64,000 bases of DNA from Pseudothauera lacus. Lineage in GTDB: Bacteria > Pseudomonadota > Gammaproteobacteria > Burkholderiales > Rhodocyclaceae. This document shows positions 1 through 6,815 of the stretch, in pieces (positions within the stretch are counted from its first letter, which is position 1; the number at the start of each line of letters is the position of its first letter). The stretch spans positions 1-64,000 of the forward strand of contig NZ_PZKC01000010.1 of assembly GCF_003034845.1 (NCBI RefSeq), read 5' to 3'. The notes under the pieces are model-generated. The model did no database searches. It saw only the letters and a program-made list of their open reading frames with translations, and was not told the DNA's origin. The translations under genes were made by a program, and so were the position numbers.

Positions 1-76
1 TGGCCACCTCGGCCCATTCCGGGTCGGGGCACTTGAAGCTATTTCCAGGGAAACGAACCGGGCTTGTTCAACAATC

Positions 77-129
77 GGTTCATGTCGTGGCTCGCTTCGC
101 GATCACGACATAACCTTAATCGTTATGTC
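77..129. repeat. Tandem palindromes, attC-like, at the 3' end of the caspase gene
   Basis: Two inverted repeats share one arm. The first is GGTTCATGTCGTG (77-89) with CACGACATAACC (104-115): a 12-bp stem with one unpaired C and a 14-nt loop that itself contains a small CGC-GAA-GCG type hairpin. The second is GACATAAC (107-114) with GTTATGTC (122-129) around a 7-nt spacer, followed by TATTTTT. Read on the strand of the caspase gene, ACATAAC starts right at its TAG stop and GTTATGT follows. These are the ends expected of an integron attC site (RYYYAAC ... GTTRRRY, R'' and R' boxes), and an extrahelical base in the stem is also an attC hallmark. The spacing is not that of a standard complete attC, so it may be degenerate. 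A simple hairpin terminator reading rightwards is an alternative. Confidence 0.45.
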
Positions 130-1574
130 TATTTTTCTAGTGTCGATCCATACGGGTAAAGTATCTTTGTAGCTTTGGGGGCAACATTGCTATTTACTGT
201 TAATTGAGCTACAGGAATTACCATTTCATTTGAAATGGTTTGGATGAGGCTGTCGTACCTAATCGGATAAGCCCCTAGGTCATAACCAGTATTCGACCCC
301 GTCCTTCGGAGCACGTTAATTCCCTCAAAAAATACTCCGGTAACAAGATGCTCTCCAGTTTCAACTGTCTCGGTAACTACATCGACGCTAACGGACCGAT
401 GCTTCCCAGGAATCACATAGAAACGATTCTGGTGTGAAAGAAGTAGCTCAGAGATGAAGTCGAAACTCGGTGCAAACTCTTGAATCTTCTTTAGCTCAAA
501 GAGATCATTGAATCTTGATACTTTGAATCCTTTTCTGAGCTCACCCTTGGAGTTAAAAAACACCTCAAAAAGCATTCCATCAAGTATGGGCTTATATTTC
601 TCAGGTGGCACTTCCGCTATTTTGTTGTGAAAATCGTGGATGAATGAAATCGACGCATTGGCGCCCCCGCAAGCTGCTTGATAGACGTTGCGACCGAGGA
701 CAAACAGGGAGTCGATATCGGCTGATGTCAGATCCGCAGTGGTTAATTTTAAGAGAGCCGGATTTTGCGTGTACCAGTTACTCGATTTCAGTCCAGAGAT
801 GGCATCCTTGACCGGTGTTGCAGGTTTTAGAACGAATTGGGCATCTGCAATTGCATCAGCTCCATAAATTGTGATGCTTCGACCAATGCTAATGTTGAAA
901 TAAAAATCACCTGAAAGAGATGTGTGTTCCCACGACGTTTGCTTCTCTGAGGTAAGCATACTTAATGTGTTACGCACTCGCTTAAATAGGTCTTCAACGG
1001 GAATGTCGGGTGTATTTATGTGGCGTAGCAAAGCCTCTGTGTAGCTCCCATTCCTGCCCGCCCCATCTCCTGCAACCTCCCCTGGCGAGGTTGCGAAGGC
1101 AATAAGTGTTCCCTTTGGGGTGTAGATAGATGCTAGACCTCGTTGCTCCGGCCCTCTATTCCAAGCACGAACAAACGGATTGTTTCGACACGCATCCAGA
1201 ATGATTAAATTTGTGCTATTGGCGCAGGAATCCATCACCTCGATTACTTGGTTTAGGGGAAACGATGAGTGTTTTGCACTTATCTCATCGATGAAGTTTG
1301 TATCGATTGCATTGAGATAGTTCTCCCCTTTAATTTGCATCCCGTGTCCGGCGAAATAGAACAGACCTACCTCGTTACTATTCAGGTTGTCTTTAAATGA
1401 CTCTAGAGCTCGATCGATATCCTCTACCGTGCAGTCGATCTGGCTGATTACCGAAAAGCCCAAATCAAGAAGGGCCTTCGATATGTCCTCCGCATCATGT
1501 GCAGGATTTTTTAATGCGCCGCCATTTGGGTAGTTAGATATACCAACAACAAGAGCGGTTAGTTTCCTAGTCAT
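129..1574 (-). CDS. Caspase-family (metacaspase-like, peptidase C14) protein
   Basis: 481 aa. The N-terminal ~230 residues carry the caspase fold: a first strand TALVVGISNY, the catalytic His in YFAGHG (H77) and the catalytic Cys in LIILDACRNN (C129). Both catalytic residues are present, so a cysteine peptidase with Arg/Lys or Asp preference is possible. The ~250-residue C-terminal part matches nothing I recognise and has no visible signal peptide or membrane segment, so the protein is probably cytoplasmic. Bacterial caspase homologues act in stress, cell death or defence, but no partner gene is visible here. The gene is strikingly AT-rich (about 45 % G+C by eye) against neighbours near 70 %. 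It starts only 16 bases after a GTTATGTC core site and ends on its mirror image, as an integron cassette gene would. Horizontal origin is very likely; the cassette assignment is inference. Confidence 0.85.
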   Translation of the reverse strand: MTRKLTALVVGISNYPNGGALKNPAHDAEDISKALLDLGFSVISQIDCTVEDIDRALESFKDNLNSNEVGLFYFAGHGMQIKGENYLNAIDTNFIDEISAKHSSFPLNQVIEVMDSCANSTNLIILDACRNNPFVRAWNRGPEQRGLASIYTPKGTLIAFATSPGEVAGDGAGRNGSYTEALLRHINTPDIPVEDLFKRVRNTLSMLTSEKQTSWEHTSLSGDFYFNISIGRSITIYGADAIADAQFVLKPATPVKDAISGLKSSNWYTQNPALLKLTTADLTSADIDSLFVLGRNVYQAACGGANASISFIHDFHNKIAEVPPEKYKPILDGMLFEVFFNSKGELRKGFKVSRFNDLFELKKIQEFAPSFDFISELLLSHQNRFYVIPGKHRSVSVDVVTETVETGEHLVTGVFFEGINVLRRTGSNTGYDLGAYPIRYDSLIQTISNEMVIPVAQLTVNSNVAPKATKILYPYGSTLEK

Positions 1575-1590
1575 TGCGTGAAATCCAAAG

Positions 1591-1600
1591 AGACATAACG
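1591..1600. repeat. Core-site copy AGACATAACG at the 5' edge of the caspase gene
   Basis: AGACATAACG here is the exact reverse complement of CGTTATGTCT at 121-130, so the caspase gene is bracketed by a perfect 10-bp inverted pair. On the gene's own strand it reads CGTTATGTCT and ends 16 bases before the ATG. That matches the GTTRRRY-type recombination core lying just upstream of cassette genes, or the attI/cassette junction. An ordinary terminal inverted repeat of a small mobile unit would look the same. Confidence 0.5.
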
Positions 1601-1622
1601 TGTTGTATACATCAAATCTGAC

Positions 1623-1650
1623 GGATATTCCGGCATCTGCCGGATAATCC
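1623..1650. repeat. Imperfect hairpin in the putative attI region
   Basis: The arms GGATATTCCGGCA and TGCCGGATAATCC pair around a 2-nt loop, with a 2-base internal mismatch. It lies between the caspase cassette and the integrase fragment, where an attI site would sit. It could be a recombination-site secondary structure or the terminator/leader of the lost integrase. The rest of 1575-1767 shows no gene. Confidence 0.4.
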
Positions 1651-1767
1651 CAACGGACTCTGCATGTCGATTTGTCATTTCAATCAACGGTCTAGCCTCC
1701 TGCGCTGTAAGTACCCACCGCCCTCAGAACCCAGCCAAACCGGGCACCCCCGAAGCTGCACCTGCGC

Positions 1768-1902
1768 TTGACCGCCGAGCTTGCTCAATCAGTAACTGGC
1801 TGCATTCGTTACAAGGACTCCAGCATACGAACCCGGAAGGCGTATGTCCATTGGGTCCGTGCGTTTCTCCCGCAGCAAGGGATGCACCATCGGCGCGGCC
1901 AT
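1768..1902 (+). pseudogene. Integron-type tyrosine recombinase, N-terminal fragment
   Basis: A 45-codon stretch encodes the conserved N-terminal SAM-like (core-binding) domain start of phage/integron integrases. The segment [20 protein letters not shown] aligns by eye with the R-YSIRTE-AYV-W-RRFI--HGKRHP signature of IntI proteins, and is followed by the degenerate HG-RHP equivalent [10 protein letters not shown]. The frame opens at 1711 without an ATG; the first possible start is a TTG at 1768. After about 1902 the similarity stops and the reading frame runs into the selB upstream region, so the catalytic domain (R-H-R-Y) is missing. It points away from the caspase gene, exactly the divergent layout of intI and its cassettes. 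Recombinase identity is fairly secure; integron subfamily is inference. Confidence 0.6.
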
Positions 1903-2003
1903 TTGATTCGGCGGCGGTGTGGCAGGCCATGCTGCACGTCATCCGGGCCCGGTCCGCAAGCGCAACGGGTAAACTCCGCCGACCGCATTCCCTGGAGCAA
2001 CCC

Positions 2004-3980
2004 ATGCTGATCGGCACCGCCGGCCACATCGACCACGGCAAGACCACGCTGGTGCGCGCGCTCACCGGGGTGGATACCGACCGCCTGCCGGAGGAGAAGA
2101 AGCGCGGCATTACCATCGAGCTGGGCTATGCCTATGCGCCCTTGCCGGCGGTGGCGGGCGAGCCGGCGGGGGTGCTGGCCTTCATCGATGTGCCGGGGCA
2201 CGAGAAGTTTGTGCCCACCATGCTCACCGGCGCGGCGGGGATTGATTTCGCGCTCCTGGTGGTGGCTGCCGACGACGGTGTGATGCCGCAGACGCGCGAG
2301 CATCTGGCCATCCTGCAGATCCTTGGGGTGGCGCGCGGGGCGGTGGCGATTACCAAGTGCGACCGCGTCGACGCATCACGCATCGCTGCGGTGGAGGCCG
2401 AGGTGCAGGCGCTGCTGGCGCGCACGGCGCTGGCCGGGGTGCCGGTCTTTGCGGTGGCGGCGGGCGTTGGCGAGCGCTTCCAGCTTGATGCCTTGCGGGA
2501 TCATCTGGTTGCCACGGCGCGCGGCGACGCGGTGCAGGCGCCGCCGCCCGGTGTCGGCTTCCGGCTGGCGGTGGATCGCCATTTTGCCGTGGCCGGGGCG
2601 GGTACCGTGGTCACCGGCACCGCCTACGCGGGGCGGGTGCGCGTGGGCGAGCGGCTGGTGCTGGCGCGTGGTGATGGTTTCGTGCGCGAAGTGCGGGTGC
2701 GCGGCCTGCATGTGAACAACCGCGCCGCCGACGAGGGCTGTGCCGGTCAGCGTTGCGCGGTGAACCTTGCCGGCGTCGAGCACCGCGAGGTCGAGCGCGG
2801 CGACTGGTTGTGCGTACCGGCGCTGGCCCGCCCCAGCGACCGCGTGGACCTGCGCCTCAGCCTGCTCGCAGAGGCGCCGCGTACGTTGGGGCAGTGGAGT
2901 GCGGTGAGCCTGCACCATGCTGCCGGACAGGCCCAGGCACGTCTGGCCTTGCTCGACGGGGCGCTCGAGGCCGGTGGCCTGGCGCCCGGCGGCAGTGCCC
3001 TGGTGCAGGCGGTGCTGGATCGCCCCATCCTTGCCTGCTGGGGCGACCGCGTGGTGATCCGCGATGCTGCCGGGCGGGTCACCCTTGGCGGCGGGCGGGT
3101 GCTTGACCCCTTCCCGCCGGCCCGCCACCGCCGCCGTCCGGCCCGCCTGGCGCTGCTTGCGGCGCTGGAGAATAACGATCCGGCGCAGCGCCTGGGCGCA
3201 CTGCTGGCTGCAGCGCCTTATGGTCTGGACGCGGCGGAGCTGGCCGCGGCGCACAACCTTGATGCGCACGCCTGGCTGGCCGCGCTGCGTGCCGGCGCGG
3301 TGCAGCGGGTGGACACCGCGCGCGGCGCGCAACTCTTCGACCCGGCGGTGTGGGCGGCGCTGGGCGAGCGTGTGCTGAGCCGCCTGGCCGCGCACCATGA
3401 GCAGTTCGCCGACGAGCCCGGGGTGGAGCGCGAGCGCCTGCGCCGGATGGCGCTGCCGCAGCTTGCCGCGCCCACCTTCCTGGCCCTGCTCGAAGCCCTG
3501 CTGGGCGAAGGGCGGCTGGCGCGCGCGGGTTCGGCGTGGCACCTGCCCGGCCACACGGTGGAGCTTTCGCCGGCCGAGCGCGAACGCGCCGACGGTCTGC
3601 TGGAGCGCCTCGGCGAGGGCAGTTTCGATCCTCCCTGGGTGCGCGATCTGGCCGCCGCCACCGGGTTTGCCGAAGCCGACGTGCGCCGCCTGCTGCGCCA
3701 GTTGGCGGCGCGTGGCGAGACCTTCCAGGTCGTCCGTGACCTTTTCTACCCCGCCGCCACGGTGGCGGTGCTGGTGGCCATTGCGGCGGAGCTTGCGGCT
3801 GCGGACGAAGGCGGGCGCATCCGCGCCGCGGCCTTCCGCGACCGCATCGGTGGTGGCCGCAAGCGCGCCATCCAGATCCTCGAGTTCTTCGACCGCGTCG
3901 GCTACACCCGCCGCGTTGGCGAGGGCAACCAGCGCGCCGACCTGCTGCGTGGCGAGCCGCCGGTGGCGGCGGCGTGCTGA
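2004..3980 (+). CDS. selB: Selenocysteine-specific translation elongation factor SelB
   Basis: 658 aa. This GTPase delivers Sec-tRNA(Sec) to the ribosome at UGA codons followed by a SECIS hairpin. The GTP-binding motifs are intact: GHIDHGK (residues 7-13), RGITIELG (34-41), DVPGH (62-66) and TKCD (117-120). EF-Tu-like domains II/III follow. The C-terminal ~250 residues contain the repeated winged-helix domains ([11 protein letters not shown]..., ...[17 protein letters not shown]) that bind SECIS RNA. The length is slightly above E. coli SelB (614). The ATG at 2004 is chosen because the G1 motif must start within the first ten residues; the frame is open further upstream to 1851 but that part is unrelated. 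The selC tRNA lies 1.4 kb downstream. selA, usually just upstream, is replaced here by the integron remnant. Confidence 0.97.
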   Translation: MLIGTAGHIDHGKTTLVRALTGVDTDRLPEEKKRGITIELGYAYAPLPAVAGEPAGVLAFIDVPGHEKFVPTMLTGAAGIDFALLVVAADDGVMPQTREHLAILQILGVARGAVAITKCDRVDASRIAAVEAEVQALLARTALAGVPVFAVAAGVGERFQLDALRDHLVATARGDAVQAPPPGVGFRLAVDRHFAVAGAGTVVTGTAYAGRVRVGERLVLARGDGFVREVRVRGLHVNNRAADEGCAGQRCAVNLAGVEHREVERGDWLCVPALARPSDRVDLRLSLLAEAPRTLGQWSAVSLHHAAGQAQARLALLDGALEAGGLAPGGSALVQAVLDRPILACWGDRVVIRDAAGRVTLGGGRVLDPFPPARHRRRPARLALLAALENNDPAQRLGALLAAAPYGLDAAELAAAHNLDAHAWLAALRAGAVQRVDTARGAQLFDPAVWAALGERVLSRLAAHHEQFADEPGVERERLRRMALPQLAAPTFLALLEALLGEGRLARAGSAWHLPGHTVELSPAERERADGLLERLGEGSFDPPWVRDLAAATGFAEADVRRLLRQLAARGETFQVVRDLFYPAATVAVLVAIAAELAAADEGGRIRAAAFRDRIGGGRKRAIQILEFFDRVGYTRRVGEGNQRADLLRGEPPVAAAC

Positions 3981-4004
3981 AGGGGCGGCACTACTGGGGC
4001 GGTG

Positions 4005-4736
4005 CTACTCGGTAAGGGCCAGCAGGCAGTCCGCGTACCAGGCGCAGTTGAGCCCGAGGGCTTCGTCGATGGTGACATCGCGCCCGCCGACGTCGAGCCG
4101 CGCCGAATGCACGCCGAGCAGCATCCACGGCAGGTCGCCGTGGGTGGCGTCCGCAGCGCCGATGCGCATCACCACCGGGGCGCCGCTGGTGCCGCGGTGG
4201 GTGCGGCCGTCGGTGAGAAAGTAGCCCTGGCCCTGGAAGCGCAGCCCGAAGGAGGAGGCGATGACCGCCTGGCGCACCACCGGCAGGTGGTGCAGGGTGT
4301 CGTGAAAGCCGAGCGGAAAGCCGACGATGAGCAGCGAGGTGCCGACCTCGACCTGATCGAAGCGCCCGAGCAGATGCTGCGGGGTGAACGCCCGCCAGCT
4401 TGCCGATGGTGGCAGGGCGCTGCGGTCGATCTCGATCAGCGCCACGTCGATGGCGCCCGCAGCATCGGCGGCCTGGCGCCACAGCGGGGCGCCGCTGTCG
4501 TCGTAGAGGGGCAGCGAAAAGCCGGTGGCGCGGGCGACGTCGCTGGCGTCGGTGTGCACCTCGATGACGATGCGGTCGGGCAGGTGGGCGCTGTCCTCGT
4601 CGCGGAAGACATGGCGGCTGCTGACCACGAAGAGGCGGCCGCGTGCTTCGAAGAAGAAGCCGCTGGCGTTGCTGAGGACGCGGTCGCCGGCCAGGGTGGT
4701 GAGATGGGTGGCGGCGAGCAGGAGCGGTTCGATCAT
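4005..4736 (-). CDS. Trypsin-like serine peptidase domain protein
   Basis: 243 aa. It shows a complete chymotrypsin-type triad in order: His in VVSSRHVF (H42), Asp in GAIDVALIEID (D97) and Ser in RGTSGAPVV (S184). The GTSGAP motif and compact size resemble the stand-alone trypsin-like peptidase proteins found next to varied bacterial genes. The start MIEPLLL at 4736 is preferred because the longer open frame (to 5078) would add 114 low-complexity residues. No signal peptide is evident from this start, so a cytoplasmic location is likely. Substrate unknown. It is convergent with selB, 24 bases from its stop, and divergent from the secreted protein at 4842. Confidence 0.75.
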   Translation of the reverse strand: MIEPLLLAATHLTTLAGDRVLSNASGFFFEARGRLFVVSSRHVFRDEDSAHLPDRIVIEVHTDASDVARATGFSLPLYDDSGAPLWRQAADAAGAIDVALIEIDRSALPPSASWRAFTPQHLLGRFDQVEVGTSLLIVGFPLGFHDTLHHLPVVRQAVIASSFGLRFQGQGYFLTDGRTHRGTSGAPVVMRIGAADATHGDLPWMLLGVHSARLDVGGRDVTIDEALGLNCAWYADCLLALTE

Positions 4737-4841
4737 GTCGGGGGGTTCTGAGGTGTGGCGGGGCGGAATTGATCCGGCGCATTCTGGTACGGACATGGAA
4801 GTGCTGCAATGCGCGTCTGTCCAACCTGGAGCGACCATACC

Positions 4842-5297
4842 ATGCGCCTGCCCGTCAGCCTCGCCTTCATCCTCGTCACCGCCACTGCGGCGGCTGCCCA
4901 GCCAGTTGGCGGGCCGCAGCGCATGCACGGCCTGTGGCAGATCAACGTCCTCGAAGCCGGCGGCGAACGCAGCTTCCATCTCTGCGTCGGTGCCGGCGAT
5001 GACGTCCTCGCCCACCTCGACGCGGCGGCCACGCAATGCGAACCCGCGCAGTGGCGGCGCGACGGTGCCTATGTGCACATGGCCGACCGCTGCAGCGGTG
5101 CCCAGGGCGGGTACGAGCGCAGCGGCCGCTTCTCCGGCGACTTCCAGTACAACTTCCAGGGCGAGCTGCAGGTGGCCGGCACGGCGCCGCGCACGCTGGT
5201 GGTCGATGGCCGGCGGCTGGCGCCCTGCAAGGCGCTGAAGGCGGGCGAGATGCGCCCGCAGGGCAGCCCCGGGGGCAATCTCAACCTCGGCCAGTAA
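4842..5297 (+). CDS. Secreted DUF3617-like small protein
   Basis: 151 aa with a clear signal peptide (MRLPVSLAFILVTATAAAA, cleavage near AQP). The mature part reads HGLWQINVLEAGG, then a region with spaced cysteines (LCVGAG, ATQCEP, DRCSG, APCKAL), the layout of the DUF3617 family of periplasmic proteins in betaproteobacteria. The C-terminus is Gly/Gln/Asn-rich (QGSPGGNLNLGQ). Four cysteines suggest disulfides after export. Function unknown. I start at the ATG at 4842, since upstream in-frame codons add residues before a perfect signal peptide. Confidence 0.7.
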   Translation: MRLPVSLAFILVTATAAAAQPVGGPQRMHGLWQINVLEAGGERSFHLCVGAGDDVLAHLDAAATQCEPAQWRRDGAYVHMADRCSGAQGGYERSGRFSGDFQYNFQGELQVAGTAPRTLVVDGRRLAPCKALKAGEMRPQGSPGGNLNLGQ

Positions 5298-5300
5298 GCC

Positions 5301-5328
5301 TTGCCGGCGGCGATCGCCGGGTTACAAT
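5301..5328 (+). promoter_or_regulatory. Likely selC promoter
   Basis: TTGCCG (5301-5306), a 16-bp spacer and TACAAT (5323-5328) resemble sigma-70 -35 and -10 boxes about 70 bases before the tRNA-Sec gene. The -35 and spacer overlap a GC hairpin (CCGGCG ... CGCCGG, 5304-5320) that may also end the upstream transcript. Confidence 0.4.
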
Positions 5329-5397
5329 CAGCTGCCGCCAGAATGCCCGGCACGGCCCCGACCTGCGGGGGCGGACCGGCGTTGCCGCGGGCACTGC

Positions 5398-5494
5398 GGA
5401 AGAGAGGCGTTCCCCGGTGGGGCGACCGGTCTTCAAAACCGGGTGGGGCCGTCAGCCGGTCCCAGGTGGGTTCGACTCCCATTCTCTTCCGCCA
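5398..5494 (+). tRNA. selC: tRNA-Sec (anticodon TCA)
   Basis: 97 nt including an encoded CCA (5492-5494). The acceptor stem pairs GGAAGAGA (5398-5405) with TCTCTTCC (5483-5490), the 8-bp acceptor peculiar to bacterial tRNA-Sec. The anticodon loop CTTCAAA carries TCA at 5433-5435, which reads UGA. A long GC-rich variable arm (about 5443-5466) and a T-arm with TTCGACT follow. The discriminator is G. It lies about 1.4 kb downstream of selB, so this replicon encodes at least the decoding part of the selenocysteine system. No selenoprotein gene was recognised in the window; a formate dehydrogenase elsewhere is the usual client. Confidence 0.97.
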
Positions 5495-5523
5495 TTTGCT
5501 TCCCTTGCCGATGACCTGCCGAC

Positions 5524-5997
5524 ATGGCCGAACTGCGTGGCTGCGTCTTCCCCGAAGACCTCCTCTACCATCCCGAAACCCATCTCTGGTTCGCGCCCGA
5601 GGGCGAGGGCTGTTATCGCGTCGGCGTGACACCGTTCGGGGTTGCCATCGCCGGCGAGATCCTGCTGTTCACGGCCAAGCCGGAAGGGCTGCAACTGACT
5701 GCCGGGCGCGCATTCGGGCTGCTTGAGGCGGGCAAGACGGTGTTCCCGGTGAAGACCCCGGTGGCCGCCGAGCTGCTCGGCGGCAATCCCGCGCTTGCCG
5801 ACTCGGCCGCGGCGATGAACGTGGATGCCTACGCCTCCTGGCTGGTCCGCCTGCGCGTGGCGGCGCCGGAACCCGGCGTGTTGCTGCCATGGGCGGCGGC
5901 GCGTGCCGGCATCGAGGCACAGATGGAGCTGTGGCGCTTCGACGAGCTGGCCTCCTTCCAGGCCCCGCTGGTGGGCGCCGGGGCGCGCGAGATCTGA
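5524..5997 (+). CDS. GcvH-like lipoyl-carrier protein
   Basis: 157 aa. It has the H-protein/lipoyl-domain pattern: HPETHLWFAPEGEG near the N-terminus, GITPFG-like VGVTPFGVAIAGEI, then GLLEAGKTVFPVKTPVAAEL, where K71 occupies the lipoylated lysine position of GcvH (ES-VK). The C-terminal SWLVRLRV also matches H-proteins. It is not next to gcvT/gcvP. Instead it overlaps a DsrE-family gene (stop and start share TGATG), as lipoate-binding carriers of sulfur metabolism do. I infer a stand-alone lipoyl carrier, possibly for sulfur transfer; an auxiliary glycine-cleavage H protein is the alternative. Confidence 0.75.
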   Translation: MAELRGCVFPEDLLYHPETHLWFAPEGEGCYRVGVTPFGVAIAGEILLFTAKPEGLQLTAGRAFGLLEAGKTVFPVKTPVAAELLGGNPALADSAAAMNVDAYASWLVRLRVAAPEPGVLLPWAAARAGIEAQMELWRFDELASFQAPLVGAGAREI

Positions 5998-6389
5998 TGG
6001 CCGAGCGTCTCGCCATCCTGGTGTGGGCGGCCGATCCCGCCGCCCCGCACCTGTGCGCCACGCCCTTCTATTTTGCCGCCGCGGCGGCTGCAATGGACGT
6101 CGAGGTGGAGATGTACTTCACCGCGCGCTCGGTGGAGCTGCTCGTCGACGGCGTGGCGGAAACCCTGTACGCCGACGGTGGTGGCGTCGCCGAGACGGAG
6201 CGGCGCACGGTGGCCGGCTTCCTGCGCGAGGCGCATCGCTTCGGCGTGCGCATGTATGCCTGCCCGGCGGCACTGCAGGCTCATGGCGTGAACGCAGCGA
6301 CGCTGCGCACCGAGGTCAGCGGCCAGGCCGGAGCGGCGGCCTTCATCGGGCGCACGCTGGACGCCGGCTGGCGCACCCTGAGTTTCTGA
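5997..6389 (+). CDS. DsrE-family sulfur-transfer-like protein
   Basis: 130 aa. It shows a Rossmann-like DsrE/F pattern: a first strand RLAILVWAADP, FYFAAAAAAMDVEVEMYFT, a central helix, GVRMYACPAAL with Cys at 89, and a C-terminal strand region. In the family a cysteine at about this place carries sulfane sulfur; a second Cys is at position 20. The ATG overlaps the stop of the lipoyl-carrier gene (TGATG), so the two are translationally coupled and probably act together. Cytoplasmic. Sulfur transfer is inferred from family and partner. Confidence 0.75.
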   Translation: MAERLAILVWAADPAAPHLCATPFYFAAAAAAMDVEVEMYFTARSVELLVDGVAETLYADGGGVAETERRTVAGFLREAHRFGVRMYACPAALQAHGVNAATLRTEVSGQAGAAAFIGRTLDAGWRTLSF

Positions 6390-6429
6390 ACGGGCACTGT
6401 GAAATAGCGCACTCGACAGGTGATGCTTG

Positions 6430-6480
6430 GGGCCTGTTCTCATTCGCTTGGCGACCGCCGTGGCGAATGAGAACAGGCCC
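6430..6480. repeat. Perfect 18-bp inverted repeat downstream of the DsrE gene
   Basis: GGGCCTGTTCTCATTCGC (6430-6447) and its exact reverse complement (6463-6480) flank a 15-nt loop. There is no T-tract, so it is not a canonical intrinsic terminator, though a stem of this strength would still fold in RNA. Its last two bases coincide with the start of the miniature element at 6479, suggesting that the element inserted next to or into an older repeat. Confidence 0.75.
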
Positions 6481-6794
6481 TAGTGTAGTGGTGCGTTCTT
6501 GATGGAACTTATCTGAAGCGTAGCAATTCACGTTGCAGCGGCCTCCTCCTCGTGTGCCGCGGAGCGAATTAGCAGGTTCCTTCCCCTTCAAGGGGAAGGG
6601 CAGGATGGGGATGGGTTTCTTGCAGGCGCTTCGGAGTCTACCCATCCCCACCCCAACCCGGGAGTCTCCGCTACGCTACGCCGCTACGCAGGCGGCGAGC
6701 GGTGCTCGCCGAAACCCCTGCTCCGCCCCCTTGAAGGGGAGGGAGCTTCGTTGTGCAAACTTAAGTTCCCGCAAGAATGAAACACTACACTAGG
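6479..6794. mobile_element. MITE-like element, 316 bp, with ~35-bp terminal inverted repeats
   Basis: The left end CCTAGTGTAGTG... (from 6479) and the reverse complement of the right end (to 6794) agree over their first 12 bases exactly, then at TTCTTG and GGAACTTA, roughly 29 of 35 positions. Inside is a palindrome with 10-bp arms (CCTTCCCCTT / AAGGGGAAGG, 6579-6599), and related CCCCTTGAAGGGG at about 6729-6741. No open frame of transposase type is present, so it would need to be mobilised in trans. No clear target-site duplication was found. It occupies most of the 426-base gap 6390-6815, which otherwise holds no gene. Confidence 0.6.
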
Positions 6795-6815
6795 CTGTCA
6801 CCAAAGGAGTAGGCC

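Noticed and set aside
1-66. Minus-strand frame at the window edge reading like NSFKCPDPEWAEVA
   Set aside because: Too short, no start codon visible and it runs off the window; could be the next cassette or an unrelated gene, so not called.
107-136. Intrinsic terminator reading (GACATAAC/GTTATGTC followed by TATTTTT)
   Set aside because: AT-rich 8-bp stem is weak and no gene ends there on the plus strand; the identical core at 1591 favours a recombination site.
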